A stretch of 59,281 nucleotides of DNA, taken from NCBI GenBank assembly GCA_009693505.1, contig SHXD01000012.1, forward strand, positions 1 through 59,281, given 5' to 3'. The stretch comes from Limnohabitans sp. GTDB taxonomy: Bacteria > Pseudomonadota > Gammaproteobacteria > Burkholderiales > Burkholderiaceae_C. Made by a program: the position numbers and the translations under genes. Shown piece by piece: positions 8,398-17,520 of the stretch (positions are counted from its first letter, which is position 1; each line of letters starts with the position of its first letter). The notes below the pieces were generated by a model that was not told the origin of the DNA, searched no databases, and saw only the letters and a program-made list of their open reading frames with translations.

Positions 8398-9717
8398 TCA
8401 AGCAACGTATTGAATCAACCACAGGGAAATCCCGGGGAAGAACAAGAGGAGGGTTGTTCTGATGGTGTCGCTGATGAGGAAGGGCACCACGCCCTTGTAA
8501 CTCTCAGAAATGGGCACATCCTTGGCCATGCTGTTCACGACGTAAACGTTCAAGCCGACCGGCGGTGCCAACATGCCAAACCCTACAGTCATGAGCACCA
8601 TGATTCCGAACCAAATGGCGGTGGGCTCCTTGGCCATGCCAAAGTCTAGCCCCATGATCATGGGGAAGAAAATGGGGATGGTGAGCAAAATCATGCTGAG
8701 CTCATCCATGACGGCACCCAGCACCACATAAAACAGCAAGATGGCCGTCACAACCATCAAAGGCGCGAGGCCCCATCCGCCAACCACTTCGGCCAACTGA
8801 TTGGGTACTTGCGTGAGGGCCAGTGAAGAGTTCATGACATCGGCGCCAATGAAAATCATGAAGATCATGGCCGAGCTTTCAGCCGTTGCATAAAAGCACA
8901 GCTTGAACTTGGCCCACGTGATTTCTCGCTTCAGCAAGGCCGCCACAAAGGTTGAAGCGGCCCCCACACCGGCGCCTTCAGTGGGTGTGAAATAACCACC
9001 GTATATGCCGCCAAACACAATGACAAAAATGGTTGCAATAGGCAAAATACCCGCGAGGGCGGCCAAGGAGAATTTCTCAATGTCGTCATCTACTTCGGGC
9101 GCTTGTTCGGGAACCACACGCACATAGATGGCGATGGCAATCATGTAGCCAAACATGGCAATGAGGCCTGGCACCATGGCGGCTGCAAACAGCTTGGCAA
9201 TATTCTGTTCAGTCAAGATGGCGTAAATCACCAAGGGAACTGATGGCGGAATCAAAATGCCCAAGGTGCCGCCTGCTGCCAAAGTGCCTGTCGACAAACG
9301 ACCTGAGTAGCCATGGCGTTTCATCTCTGGCAGTGCAACACCCGTGATGGTGGCTGCCGTGGCCACCGAGGAGCCGCAGATGGAGCCAAAGGCTGCACTG
9401 GCCAAAACGGCGGCCATGGCCAGACCGCCTTTAAAACGCCCCATGACGCTGGCAGCAAATTGAAACAAGGCCTTGCTAATGCCGCCTTGGGTTGCAAAGT
9501 GGCCCATCAAAATAAACAAGGGAATGACCGACAGGTCATAACTTGCAAATCGCGCGAAGGCCAAGTTGTTGAGAAAGCTCGAGTAAGGGCCCCAACCCGT
9601 TTGAATCAGATAGCCAAAGGTTCCTGCTGAAAACATAGAGACAGCGATGGGAACTCTGACGGCCATGAGAACCAGCATGGCACCAAAAATAATTAAACAA
9701 AGTGTGAGTGCGCTCAT
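8398..9717 (-). CDS. dctM: TRAP transporter large permease subunit
   Basis: This 439-residue, very hydrophobic protein with about 12 membrane segments is the transport subunit of a tripartite ATP-independent periplasmic (TRAP) system. Characteristic motifs include FGSICGSSVATAATI near residue 110 and GGTLGILIPPSVPLV near 148, both typical of DctM. The ATG at 9715-9717 overlaps the dctQ stop codon by 4 nt (ATGA), implying coupled translation. It couples substrate import to sodium or proton entry, with DctP as the periplasmic donor. Confidence 0.95.
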   Translation of the reverse strand: MSALTLCLIIFGAMLVLMAVRVPIAVSMFSAGTFGYLIQTGWGPYSSFLNNLAFARFASYDLSVIPLFILMGHFATQGGISKALFQFAASVMGRFKGGLAMAAVLASAAFGSICGSSVATAATITGVALPEMKRHGYSGRLSTGTLAAGGTLGILIPPSVPLVIYAILTEQNIAKLFAAAMVPGLIAMFGYMIAIAIYVRVVPEQAPEVDDDIEKFSLAALAGILPIATIFVIVFGGIYGGYFTPTEGAGVGAASTFVAALLKREITWAKFKLCFYATAESSAMIFMIFIGADVMNSSLALTQVPNQLAEVVGGWGLAPLMVVTAILLFYVVLGAVMDELSMILLTIPIFFPMIMGLDFGMAKEPTAIWFGIMVLMTVGFGMLAPPVGLNVYVVNSMAKDVPISESYKGVVPFLISDTIRTTLLLFFPGISLWLIQYVA

Positions 9718-10202
9718 GCTGATGGGACTTCGGAGTTCGTGAACTTCTCACCCATCAAGGCTTGAGCCAAAGCAATGGCGGCACTCAGTGCCAATGGGGG
9801 CGTCATGGCGGCATACACAATCCATTCGGGAAAACCCAACATCATGGAGCCCGATTGTGAGGCCCATGCGTTCATGCCGCCCAAGTAGGTTCGCCAAGCG
9901 AGCAATGCAAATGCAGCGGCCATGAACAAAGCGCCCAGTCTGTCGAGTTGGGCGGTGGTGGCCTTACTGGCCTTGGCTGTGAAAAAGTCAACAATGATAT
10001 TGGCCTTCTTGAACTGGCACATGGGCATGAACAAGGCAATGGCTGCCCCTGTGGCAACACCGGTCAACTCAAAGTCACCCACGATGGTCTGACCCGTTGT
10101 GTTTCGACCGATCAGGCTATAGCAAGTCATCAAGGTGATGAACGTTAGCAATGCCCCCGATAAGATGCTGCAAAACTTGGCCAGCAATTCGAGTATTTTC
10201 AA
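9714..10202 (-). CDS. dctQ: TRAP transporter small permease subunit
   Basis: About 162 residues with four membrane segments, the usual size and topology of DctQ, which forms the membrane complex with DctM. A typical DctQ stretch reads GDFELTGVATGAAIAL, after which comes a helix with MPMCQFKKANI. The start is uncertain. I choose the TTG at 10200-10202, which has GGAG 7 nt upstream. A TTG 12 nt earlier (10212-10214) is also in frame but poorly placed relative to a binding site. It lies 44 nt after the FAH-family hydrolase gene in the same direction. Confidence 0.88.
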   Translation of the reverse strand: MKILELLAKFCSILSGALLTFITLMTCYSLIGRNTTGQTIVGDFELTGVATGAAIALFMPMCQFKKANIIVDFFTAKASKATTAQLDRLGALFMAAAFALLAWRTYLGGMNAWASQSGSMMLGFPEWIVYAAMTPPLALSAAIALAQALMGEKFTNSEVPSA

Positions 10203-10246
10203 TGTCGGCTCCAAAAAAGGGGATTGCTCCCCTTTGTATCTTCTGT

Positions 10247-10951
10247 TTACTTGGCAGGATCGACTTTGACGGTCAAAGTGCCAATGCCAGCAACGCGGCC
10301 GACCAATGTATCACCTGCCACCACTGCTGCTACGCCTTCAGGGGTGCCTGTGTAAATCAAATCGCCTGGTTGCAACTCCCATGCAGCTGACAAATGTTCG
10401 ATGGTTTCAGCCACATTCCAAATGAGCTTGGCAACATTGCTGGTTTGACGAACGGCACCATTGACCAAGAGATCTATCTCAGCATGGTTCACATCGCCAG
10501 CCTTCTCGATGGGTGTGATGGGACCAATCGGTGCTGAGTGGTCAAATGCTTTGCCGATACACCATGGGCGACCTTGCTTTTTCATCTCGTTTTGCAAATC
10601 ACGACGCGTCATGTCAAGGCCCACGGCATAACCGAAGATATGTTTTTCTGCATCTGCTGCTTTGATGTTTCGTCCACCCGTTCCGATGGCTACAACCAGT
10701 TCAATTTCGTGGTGAAAATTTTGTGTCAAGCTGGGGTAGGGCATATGGCCTGTCTCGCCCTCGTTCACAACCACCAACGCGTCTGTCGGCTTTAAAAAGA
10801 AGAAGGGTGGCTCGCGGCCAGTGAAGCCCATTTCTTTGGCATGTTCCTCGTAATTGCGACCCACGCAATAGATGCGGCGTGCGGGAAAGCGTTCAGCTCG
10901 GCCCAAGACCGGTACGGAAACCACGGGGGCGGGTGAAAAAACAAAGCTCAT
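10247..10951 (-). CDS. Fumarylacetoacetate hydrolase family protein (acylpyruvase/fumarylpyruvate hydrolase type)
   Basis: A 234-residue single-domain member of the FAH family. The metal-binding acidic residues appear in HHEIELVVAIG and GLDMTRRDLQ, and the family signature TGTPEGVAAV sits near the C-terminus. Short members of this size cleave C-C bonds in acylpyruvates such as fumarylpyruvate, or act as oxaloacetate tautomerase/decarboxylase. I start at the ATG at 10949-10951 (MSFVFSPAP); an in-frame start further upstream would place the N-terminus inside the operator. It is the first gene of the unit that continues with the TRAP transporter, and it is divergent from a MarR regulator. This suggests a small inducible pathway importing and cleaving an aromatic-derived acid. 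Confidence 0.88.
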   Translation of the reverse strand: MSFVFSPAPVVSVPVLGRAERFPARRIYCVGRNYEEHAKEMGFTGREPPFFFLKPTDALVVVNEGETGHMPYPSLTQNFHHEIELVVAIGTGGRNIKAADAEKHIFGYAVGLDMTRRDLQNEMKKQGRPWCIGKAFDHSAPIGPITPIEKAGDVNHAEIDLLVNGAVRQTSNVAKLIWNVAETIEHLSAAWELQPGDLIYTGTPEGVAAVVAGDTLVGRVAGIGTLTVKVDPAK

Positions 10952-10973
10952 AAAAATCTTTCTTTTAAAACAA

Positions 10974-11030
10974 TTGACACACTCAAATTCAATTTTCATA
11001 AGTATACTTATTAATTGATTAATCTGTCAC
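10974..11030. promoter_or_regulatory. Divergent promoters and palindromic operator of the FAH/TRAP operon and marR
   Basis: A perfect 14-bp palindrome, ATAAGTATACTTAT (10998-11011), covers the -10 region of promoters pointing both ways. A second inverted repeat, ATTAAT-TG-ATTAAT, overlaps its right side (11010-11023). Minus strand (FAH/TRAP): -35 GTGACA (11025-11030) and -10 TATACT (11001-11006), spacer 18. Plus strand (marR): -35 TTGACA (10974-10979) and -10 CATAAG (10997-11002), spacer 17. This is the expected position for autoregulated repression by a MarR dimer. Confidence 0.75.
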
Positions 11031-11050
11031 AAACCCTCGATGATAATCCT

Positions 11051-11494
11051 ATGACCAAAAGCTTCGATTTTGCAAAGGCGCCAGGCCATTTGGTGCGCCG
11101 TGCACATCAAATTGCGGTGGCCTTGTTCATGGCTGAATTGGCAGCAGAAGATGTGACACCTGTTCAATTTGCTATTTTGAATGCTGTGATGGACACCCCT
11201 GGTATTGATCAAATCACTTTGGCAGGCCGTGTTGCCTTTGATGCGGCGACATCTGGCTCGGTGATAGGTCGCTTGGAAAGCAAAGGATGGATCAAGCGAG
11301 AACCTCATGAAATCGATCGTCGAAGGAAGCTTTTGTGGTTGACCCCGGCGGGCCATTTGGCCACGCTCCAAATGAAAACAGCGGTGGAGCGTGTTCAAGA
11401 AAACTTACTCAAACCCTTAAGCCAGGAAGAATCTGAACATCTGGCAGCATTGCTGTCCAAGCTGGTGGCAGGTCACGAGCTGAAGGCCCCTTGA
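11051..11494 (+). CDS. MarR family transcriptional regulator
   Basis: A 147-residue winged-helix regulator of MarR type. The recognition helix region is LAGRVAFDAATSGSVIGRLESKG, followed by the wing with a DRRRKLLWLTPAG motif, which is diagnostic of the family. The N-terminal and C-terminal helices form the dimer interface. The start is the ATG at 11051 (MTKSFDF); an in-frame start at 11015 lies inside the operator and promoter. MarR proteins usually repress a neighbouring divergent operon until an aromatic or phenolic ligand binds. The palindrome between this gene and the FAH hydrolase fits that role, and it probably represses itself too. Confidence 0.92.
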   Translation: MTKSFDFAKAPGHLVRRAHQIAVALFMAELAAEDVTPVQFAILNAVMDTPGIDQITLAGRVAFDAATSGSVIGRLESKGWIKREPHEIDRRRKLLWLTPAGHLATLQMKTAVERVQENLLKPLSQEESEHLAALLSKLVAGHELKAP

Positions 11495-11551
11495 ATTTGG
11501 ACGGCTTGCTTTTTCACGCAGATTCAAGTGCGGATGAAAGCCAGATGCCTG

Positions 11552-11851
11552 TTAACTTTTATAGGTCAGCACAAAATGTTCAACCACTGGCGGCGCAGCA
11601 AAGAACGGTCCAACGATGGCGCGCCACTCAGTGAACAAAGGTGACTCTCTGAAGCCAATGGTGTGATCTTCCAAGGTGTCCCAGAAAATTTGCAAAACAA
11701 ATCGTTCGGGGCTTTCAATGCCTTTATTGACCTTGGCGCCCTGAAAGCCCTTGGCCCCAGAGATGACTGTTTGAAGACCGCGCGCAATGGCCTCTTCAAA
11801 CTTAGCTTGCTGGCCGGGCTTGATGCGAATGTCTGCAAGTTCAAGAATCAT
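11552..11851 (-). CDS. Antibiotic biosynthesis monooxygenase (ABM) domain protein
   Basis: A 99-residue ferredoxin-like alpha/beta protein of the ABM/YgiN type. It opens with the strand ILELADIRIKPGQ, then a helix (FEEAIARGL), then LQIFWDTLEDHTIGFRES, the usual motif with a His pointing into the pocket. Such proteins are small quinol or substrate monooxygenases, or haem-degrading relatives acting as dimers; no specific substrate is evident. The start is the ATG at 11849-11851 with AGGA upstream. It follows the MATE gene by 34 nt in the same direction. Confidence 0.85.
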   Translation of the reverse strand: MILELADIRIKPGQQAKFEEAIARGLQTVISGAKGFQGAKVNKGIESPERFVLQIFWDTLEDHTIGFRESPLFTEWRAIVGPFFAAPPVVEHFVLTYKS

Positions 11852-11885
11852 GGTGGTCCTAGTATGAAAAAATGAAATTTTGAAA

Positions 11886-13226
11886 TTAAGTTTTGTGCTG
11901 TTTGGCAACCCACAACACAAGTGCCACAAAAGCCAAGCTCACAATGCTCAAGGCAAAACTGCTGGCGGCCCAAAAAGTACTCACCTCTGGGCGACTGCTA
12001 AAAGGGCCCAAACCATGATACGCCCAAACATAAGCACCCCAGAGTCCAACGCCCCACAACATGATGCTGTAAATGATCAAAGGCAAAAGTGTCATTTTGT
12101 AACACCGCAAAATAAATGCGCACACAGCTTGAAGCGAATCGACCAAATGGTAAAGCGCAACCCAGCCCAGGACAGAAGCCGCAGCCAGAATGACCGCAGC
12201 ATCTGTTGAGAATAAGCTTGCCAAAGTAGCCTTGCCAAAAGCCAAAGCGCTGCTCAATACCAAGGCTAAAACCAAAGTTAACTTCAGCCCTGTTTTGGCT
12301 GCATTTTCTGCATGGCGCAGTTCGTTGGCCCCAATCCAAAAGCCAACCCGAGCACTGCATGCAATGCCAAGCGCCAATGGCACCATGTACAGCAAAGTGG
12401 CAATGCTAGATGCAATTTGGTGACTGGCCGACGCCACCACGCCTTGTCTAGAAATGAACAGCGCCATCATGGTGAAGGCAGTGACCTCCACCATCAATGA
12501 CAATGCAGCAGGAATTCCCAAGCGCAAAAATGCTTGAATTATTTTCCAGTTCGGGGCTTCCAATGGCTCCCATATTTTGAATTCTTGGTAGACCTTTTGG
12601 TAGCGCAGAAAATAAATGCCCATGAACATAAGCCATGTGTTCACCACCAAAGTTGCCCAGGCGCAGCCCACAAGGCCTTGCGCCTCCATCCCCCAGCCAC
12701 CTAAAGTGAACCAAATTGAAAGAGGAATTTTGATGCCCAAAGATGCAATTTGAAGTGCCGTGACCCAGAACGGCATACCCAGGCTCTGGTTAAGTGTTGA
12801 ATACAATCGAAACAGCAGGGAAGGACCTACCGCAATGGCCAGAACCCGCAGGTAATCTCGAACATCATTCTGTAAAACTTCAGGCACGCCAGTGGCATTC
12901 AGCCATGGATCAGGAAAGAGCAGGGCCAGGGTACCCAAGACGATGACAAATAGGCACAAGTACAAGGCCTGCCGCACCGATTGACCCAGCGCCACATGAG
13001 ACCCAGCGCCGCGAAGCTCTGCCCAGACCGGAAGCAGCGCGGTGATCAAGCCATTCAAGGCCACATAGATGCTGATGTAAATGGCGGAACCCACCGATAA
13101 AGCAGCGAGTGCAGAAGCGTCGTAGCGACCCGCAATGAGAGTGTCTGCAACACCAAAAGCCATCACAGCCAGTTGCCCCACTAAAACCGTACCGGCGTGA
13201 CGAAGGATGGTGCGCGCTTCAAACAT
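11886..13226 (-). CDS. MATE family multidrug/toxin efflux transporter
   Basis: A 446-residue inner-membrane protein with twelve predicted helices in two similar halves. The first helix reads VLVGQLAVMAFGVADTLIAGRY, a typical MatE start, and is followed by the segment with SALAALSVGSAIYISIYVAL. The family exports cationic drugs or metabolites in exchange for sodium or protons. I start at the ATG at 13224-13226 (MFEARTILRHAG), just downstream of the preceding gene's stop codon; earlier in-frame starts would lie inside that gene. It may be co-transcribed with the large membrane protein upstream. Confidence 0.92.
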   Translation of the reverse strand: MFEARTILRHAGTVLVGQLAVMAFGVADTLIAGRYDASALAALSVGSAIYISIYVALNGLITALLPVWAELRGAGSHVALGQSVRQALYLCLFVIVLGTLALLFPDPWLNATGVPEVLQNDVRDYLRVLAIAVGPSLLFRLYSTLNQSLGMPFWVTALQIASLGIKIPLSIWFTLGGWGMEAQGLVGCAWATLVVNTWLMFMGIYFLRYQKVYQEFKIWEPLEAPNWKIIQAFLRLGIPAALSLMVEVTAFTMMALFISRQGVVASASHQIASSIATLLYMVPLALGIACSARVGFWIGANELRHAENAAKTGLKLTLVLALVLSSALAFGKATLASLFSTDAAVILAAASVLGWVALYHLVDSLQAVCAFILRCYKMTLLPLIIYSIMLWGVGLWGAYVWAYHGLGPFSSRPEVSTFWAASSFALSIVSLAFVALVLWVAKQHKT

Positions 13227-13240
13227 GCCGCAACTCGCGC

Positions 13241-15004
13241 TCAGGGTTTGGCGGTGATAGAGATCGACAGGGCTCTGAACAAGACGATGTCTTCGTTGTT
13301 GTCTGAGGGACGGCGCACTGTGGCGTGTTGAGTCCACGCGCTGGCATCAACCTCTTGAGTGAATGCCGCAAGGGCTTGAGTGTCAACAATCAGCCAAGCA
13401 CATTGGCTTGTATTTGAAACTGTGCTCTGAGCGCGCGTTGTAACAGGGAGCAGTTTGAGATTGCCATGAAATTGAAAAGCTGCGCCTTGCGCCTTGGTCA
13501 AGCCATAGTAATGAACACAGTCTGTTGCACCCATCATGCTGCGAACTTTGTTAACAAGGGGGGCATAGCTTCTGCCGAAATCTAGCAAAGATAACCAAAG
13601 CGTCATGACCAAAAGCCAACACAAGATGGCACCACTGGCAGGCAGCACCATGCTCTTCCACAGTGCCGAGCGATGTCTACCGGCGCGCCATCTCACAAGG
13701 CCAGCCCAGGCCAGTGTTGCCAAGCTTGCCAAGATGAATGCTGTGAGGGAGAACTGAAGCACAAAACCTGGCGCAAGTCGGGCCACATTGATGGCAGGCT
13801 GAGCAGGAAAACCTGTTTGCATTGACAGCCAAACAGTCCAAATGATGAGTGCACCCACGCTGAAAAAGAGCAAGGTAAACCAATCAATGAAAGCACTGAC
13901 GCTGCGTTTCAAAGTGGGCAATGCAAAGGCGGCCAGCGTGGCCAATGCAGGCAAACTGATGAGCAGAGCACGATCACTTAAGCCGGACATCCATGTGGTG
14001 GCAATGCCCACACCCATGAACCAAAGAGGCAGCGACAAATGGGGATTGGCTGAAATACTTTTGAGTTGATTGCGCCAACGCCAAAGCGTCCAAAGAGCCA
14101 AGGGCCAAGCAGGCCAAGTGAACCACAAAAGCAAACGGGCCATGGCCTGGATTTCAAACAAATGAGACGAGGCAACTCGCCATCGCCACAAGTCCAAGCC
14201 ACTGGTGATAGCGGCGCTAGCAAGGCAGAAAATCAAGACCCAGGCAACATCGACTTTTCTCACGCGCAGAGATTGCGGCTGGCCTGTATCCAAAGCGATG
14301 ACAATGGCGCCGCCTGCCCCCAAAATCATCGCCAAAGCAGGTGCGCCTGAAAGTGCCAGGCCAATGATGGCGAGGGCAGCGCAAAACAGCGATGTCATTC
14401 TTTTGCGAGCCAAGTTGGCCAACGCAAAAAAGAGAAGTGCAGAAAAAGAAAGTTGTGCGAGTGCGGGGGTGGCTTCATGAGAAAGTCTGGCCAAGCCCAA
14501 GCAGGCAAGCAAGGCAAGCAAACCGCCATCGGCAATGGCCCGCGCATAGTCTGCAGGTTTGGCTTCGCCGCCAAATGCAAAGCTTACGGGTTGAGCCGCC
14601 GGTGTTCGCGCAAGGGCGTAAACCGCGTACCAAGTGGCTGCCAGTGTGAGGCCCAACAAGGCAATAAAGGGCAATTGAGCGGCTGTGTCGATAGGCAGGC
14701 CCTTGGGTGCCAATTGAATAGCCCATGCACCTAGCCAATAAGGCAAAAGGGCCGCACCGCTGTCTGTTTGCCCAAGCAGCGTTGGCTTTAACCACGATAC
14801 ATTGTCGGAGCCAAACGGTTGCGCCAAATTGAACATGAAGCCAAAGGCTTCCATGTCAGCGGCTTTCCAAGGCGTGCGGCCCATAAAGCCAGGTAAAACA
14901 TAAGCCAAGCAAAGCGTCCACACAATCCAGCGCGGCAAACGCCTGACGGCACTTTGCGCCACGATGGCCGGGTTGGCAGAGGTATCTGATGGGTAGGTAT
15001 TCAC
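13241..15004 (-). CDS. Large multi-pass membrane protein, possibly GT-C type glycosyltransferase
   Basis: A 587-residue protein with roughly 11-13 membrane helices. Near the start is LPGFMGRTPWKAADMEAFGF, which resembles the first periplasmic loop of ArnT/PMT-type (GT-C) glycosyltransferases, where an acidic residue follows a GR-PW motif. The C-terminal 100 residues look like a soluble periplasmic domain. This points to transfer of a sugar from a lipid carrier, but overall similarity cannot be judged here. The start is a GTG (15002-15004) with no strong ribosome binding site. It lies 14 nt upstream of the MATE gene start, so the two are probably expressed together. Confidence 0.6.
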   Translation of the reverse strand: MNTYPSDTSANPAIVAQSAVRRLPRWIVWTLCLAYVLPGFMGRTPWKAADMEAFGFMFNLAQPFGSDNVSWLKPTLLGQTDSGAALLPYWLGAWAIQLAPKGLPIDTAAQLPFIALLGLTLAATWYAVYALARTPAAQPVSFAFGGEAKPADYARAIADGGLLALLACLGLARLSHEATPALAQLSFSALLFFALANLARKRMTSLFCAALAIIGLALSGAPALAMILGAGGAIVIALDTGQPQSLRVRKVDVAWVLIFCLASAAITSGLDLWRWRVASSHLFEIQAMARLLLWFTWPAWPLALWTLWRWRNQLKSISANPHLSLPLWFMGVGIATTWMSGLSDRALLISLPALATLAAFALPTLKRSVSAFIDWFTLLFFSVGALIIWTVWLSMQTGFPAQPAINVARLAPGFVLQFSLTAFILASLATLAWAGLVRWRAGRHRSALWKSMVLPASGAILCWLLVMTLWLSLLDFGRSYAPLVNKVRSMMGATDCVHYYGLTKAQGAAFQFHGNLKLLPVTTRAQSTVSNTSQCAWLIVDTQALAAFTQEVDASAWTQHATVRRPSDNNEDIVLFRALSISITAKP

Positions 15005-15052
15005 AATTCAGACAATAGCAGACTCAAGTTCAAATTCACAAGCGTGAGCTGA

Positions 15053-15091
15053 GGCAAAAAACAAGGGCAGGCCGGTTGCCCGGACTGCCCT
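15053..15091 (-). terminator. Intrinsic terminator after rpmE2
   Basis: A strong stem is formed by AGGGCAG (15064-15070) and CTGCCCT (15085-15091), with a further inner CCGG/CCGG pairing. On the minus strand it is followed by TGTTTTTT. It ends the rpmE2 transcript. A smaller hairpin, GTCAC-GTA-GTGAC, lies at about 15099-15111. Confidence 0.85.
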
Positions 15092-15122
15092 GCGATGGTC
15101 ACGTAGTGACGCGATGCGAAGG

Positions 15123-15383
15123 TTACTTGGTAACGGACGTTTTGCCAAAACGGTTGCGGAACCTCTCAACGCGACCACCCATGTTGTCCACAGATTTTTG
15201 GGTACCTGTGTAGAAGGGGTGTGATTCGCTGGATGTATCGAGTTTGAACAAAGGCAGCTCGCGGCCGTCGTCCATTTTCACCATCTCTTTGGCATTGACG
15301 CAAGAACGTGTGACGAACTTGAAGCCGTTAGACAAGTCCAAGAAGCAAACTTCTCGGTAGTTGGGGTGAATGCCTTCTTTCAT
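15123..15383 (-). CDS. rpmE2: 50S ribosomal protein L31, type B (zinc-independent)
   Basis: An 86-residue L31. It starts MKEGIHPNYREVCF and includes SCVNAKEMVKMDDG and ESHPFYTGTQK, all typical of the family. It lacks the CxxC zinc-binding pair of the classical form, so it is the type B protein that does not need zinc. In organisms with both forms, type B replaces the zinc form under zinc starvation; in many betaproteobacteria it is the only copy. The ATG has an AAGGA ribosome binding site. It lies downstream of rho in the same direction and is followed by its own terminator. Confidence 0.95.
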   Translation of the reverse strand: MKEGIHPNYREVCFLDLSNGFKFVTRSCVNAKEMVKMDDGRELPLFKLDTSSESHPFYTGTQKSVDNMGGRVERFRNRFGKTSVTK

Positions 15384-15510
15384 GATCTATTCCTTGGGTT
15401 CAGATGCGACAGCCGCCCTCGGACCATCCGGGGTACTTTTCGCTAAGCACGAGATTATGGCATGAAATCAATGACTTGCACGCCAAGTTGGGGTTGAGAA
15501 AAGCGACTTT

Positions 15511-16773
<1,263 letters not shown>

Positions 16774-17070
16774 GGATTTACCTGCGTAAAGCAACCCTTG
16801 TGGGTTGATGTCAAAAAAATCAGGGGGAGGAAGGAGACCGAAATTTCAAACGTCTAGAAACCAAAGCTGGGAAGATGCGTCAAAGGGGGCAAGTAGACGC
16901 TATGGGCTTTCGCAATTTTCTATCTTGAAACTGTGCTGAAACCCTTTGGGGACTCAACGTTGCGGATTATGACAGGATTTTTTGAAGTGTCGCAACTGGG
17001 CTTGCCAACCCCCCAAATGACTTAAAACTGGGGGGCGGGCCTCAAAGCGCCTTGGATGGGCGCTTTGGAT
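16774..17070 (-). promoter_or_regulatory. rho promoter and long leader
   Basis: This 297-nt stretch between trxA and rho holds no gene that I can support. On the minus strand, TTGCGA (16990-16995) and CATAAT (16966-16971), with an 18-nt spacer, make a credible promoter. The transcript would have a leader of about 185 nt. It includes a pyrimidine-rich stretch (about 16815-16840) and a small AACCC-ACAA-GGGTT hairpin near the start. Rho is known to limit its own synthesis through premature termination in its leader; a C/U-rich leader fits that. Two hairpins lie next to trxA: CAAAGCGCC/GGCGCTTTG (17043-17067) and CCCCCCA/TGGGGGG (17009-17035). Confidence 0.5.
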
Positions 17071-17403
17071 TCAAGCCAACTGTTGGTCAATGAATGCGGT
17101 TAACTGAGATTTGCTCATGGCACCCACTTTGGTGGCGGCCAATTGACCATCTTTGAAAACCATCAAGGTTGGAATGCCCCGAATGCCAAATTTGGCGGGG
17201 ATGTCGCGGTTTTCATCGACATTCATTTTGGTAATTTGCAGTTTGCCTTCGTAGCCCGTTGCAACTTCGTCCAAAATGGGGGCAATCATCTTGCAAGGAC
17301 CGCACCATTCAGCCCAAAAATCAACGATGACTGGCTTGTCGGCTTTGAGCACGTCGGTTTCAAAAGTGGCGTCGGTTGTGTGTTTGATCAAATCGCTGGC
17401 CAT
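17071..17403 (-). CDS. trxA: Thioredoxin
   Basis: A 110-residue thioredoxin with the active-site motif [10 protein letters not shown] near residue 30 and the cis-proline segment [11 protein letters not shown]. It reduces protein disulfides in the cytoplasm, fed by NADPH through thioredoxin reductase. The start is the ATG at 17401-17403 (MASDLIKH), with an AAGGA ribosome binding site 8 nt upstream. The next gene on this strand is rho, a conserved arrangement. The gene upstream is divergent, so the trxA promoter lies in 17404-17520. Confidence 0.97.
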   Translation of the reverse strand: MASDLIKHTTDATFETDVLKADKPVIVDFWAEWCGPCKMIAPILDEVATGYEGKLQITKMNVDENRDIPAKFGIRGIPTLMVFKDGQLAATKVGAMSKSQLTAFIDQQLA

Positions 17404-17520
17404 GGCCTGTTCCTTGTTGTGATTGAAATTACAGCTAAATCGTCTTTGTAAACTTCCTGTATTTTGACAGAAACAAAAAAAGTTGCGCATTCATCACTTG
17501 ATCCAAATCATTTTCACCGC

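Noticed and set aside
17043-17067. Hairpin after trxA as an intrinsic terminator
   Set aside because: CAAAGCGCC and GGCGCTTTG pair perfectly, but no T tract follows on the minus strand. It may stop transcription only together with Rho or act in the rho leader.
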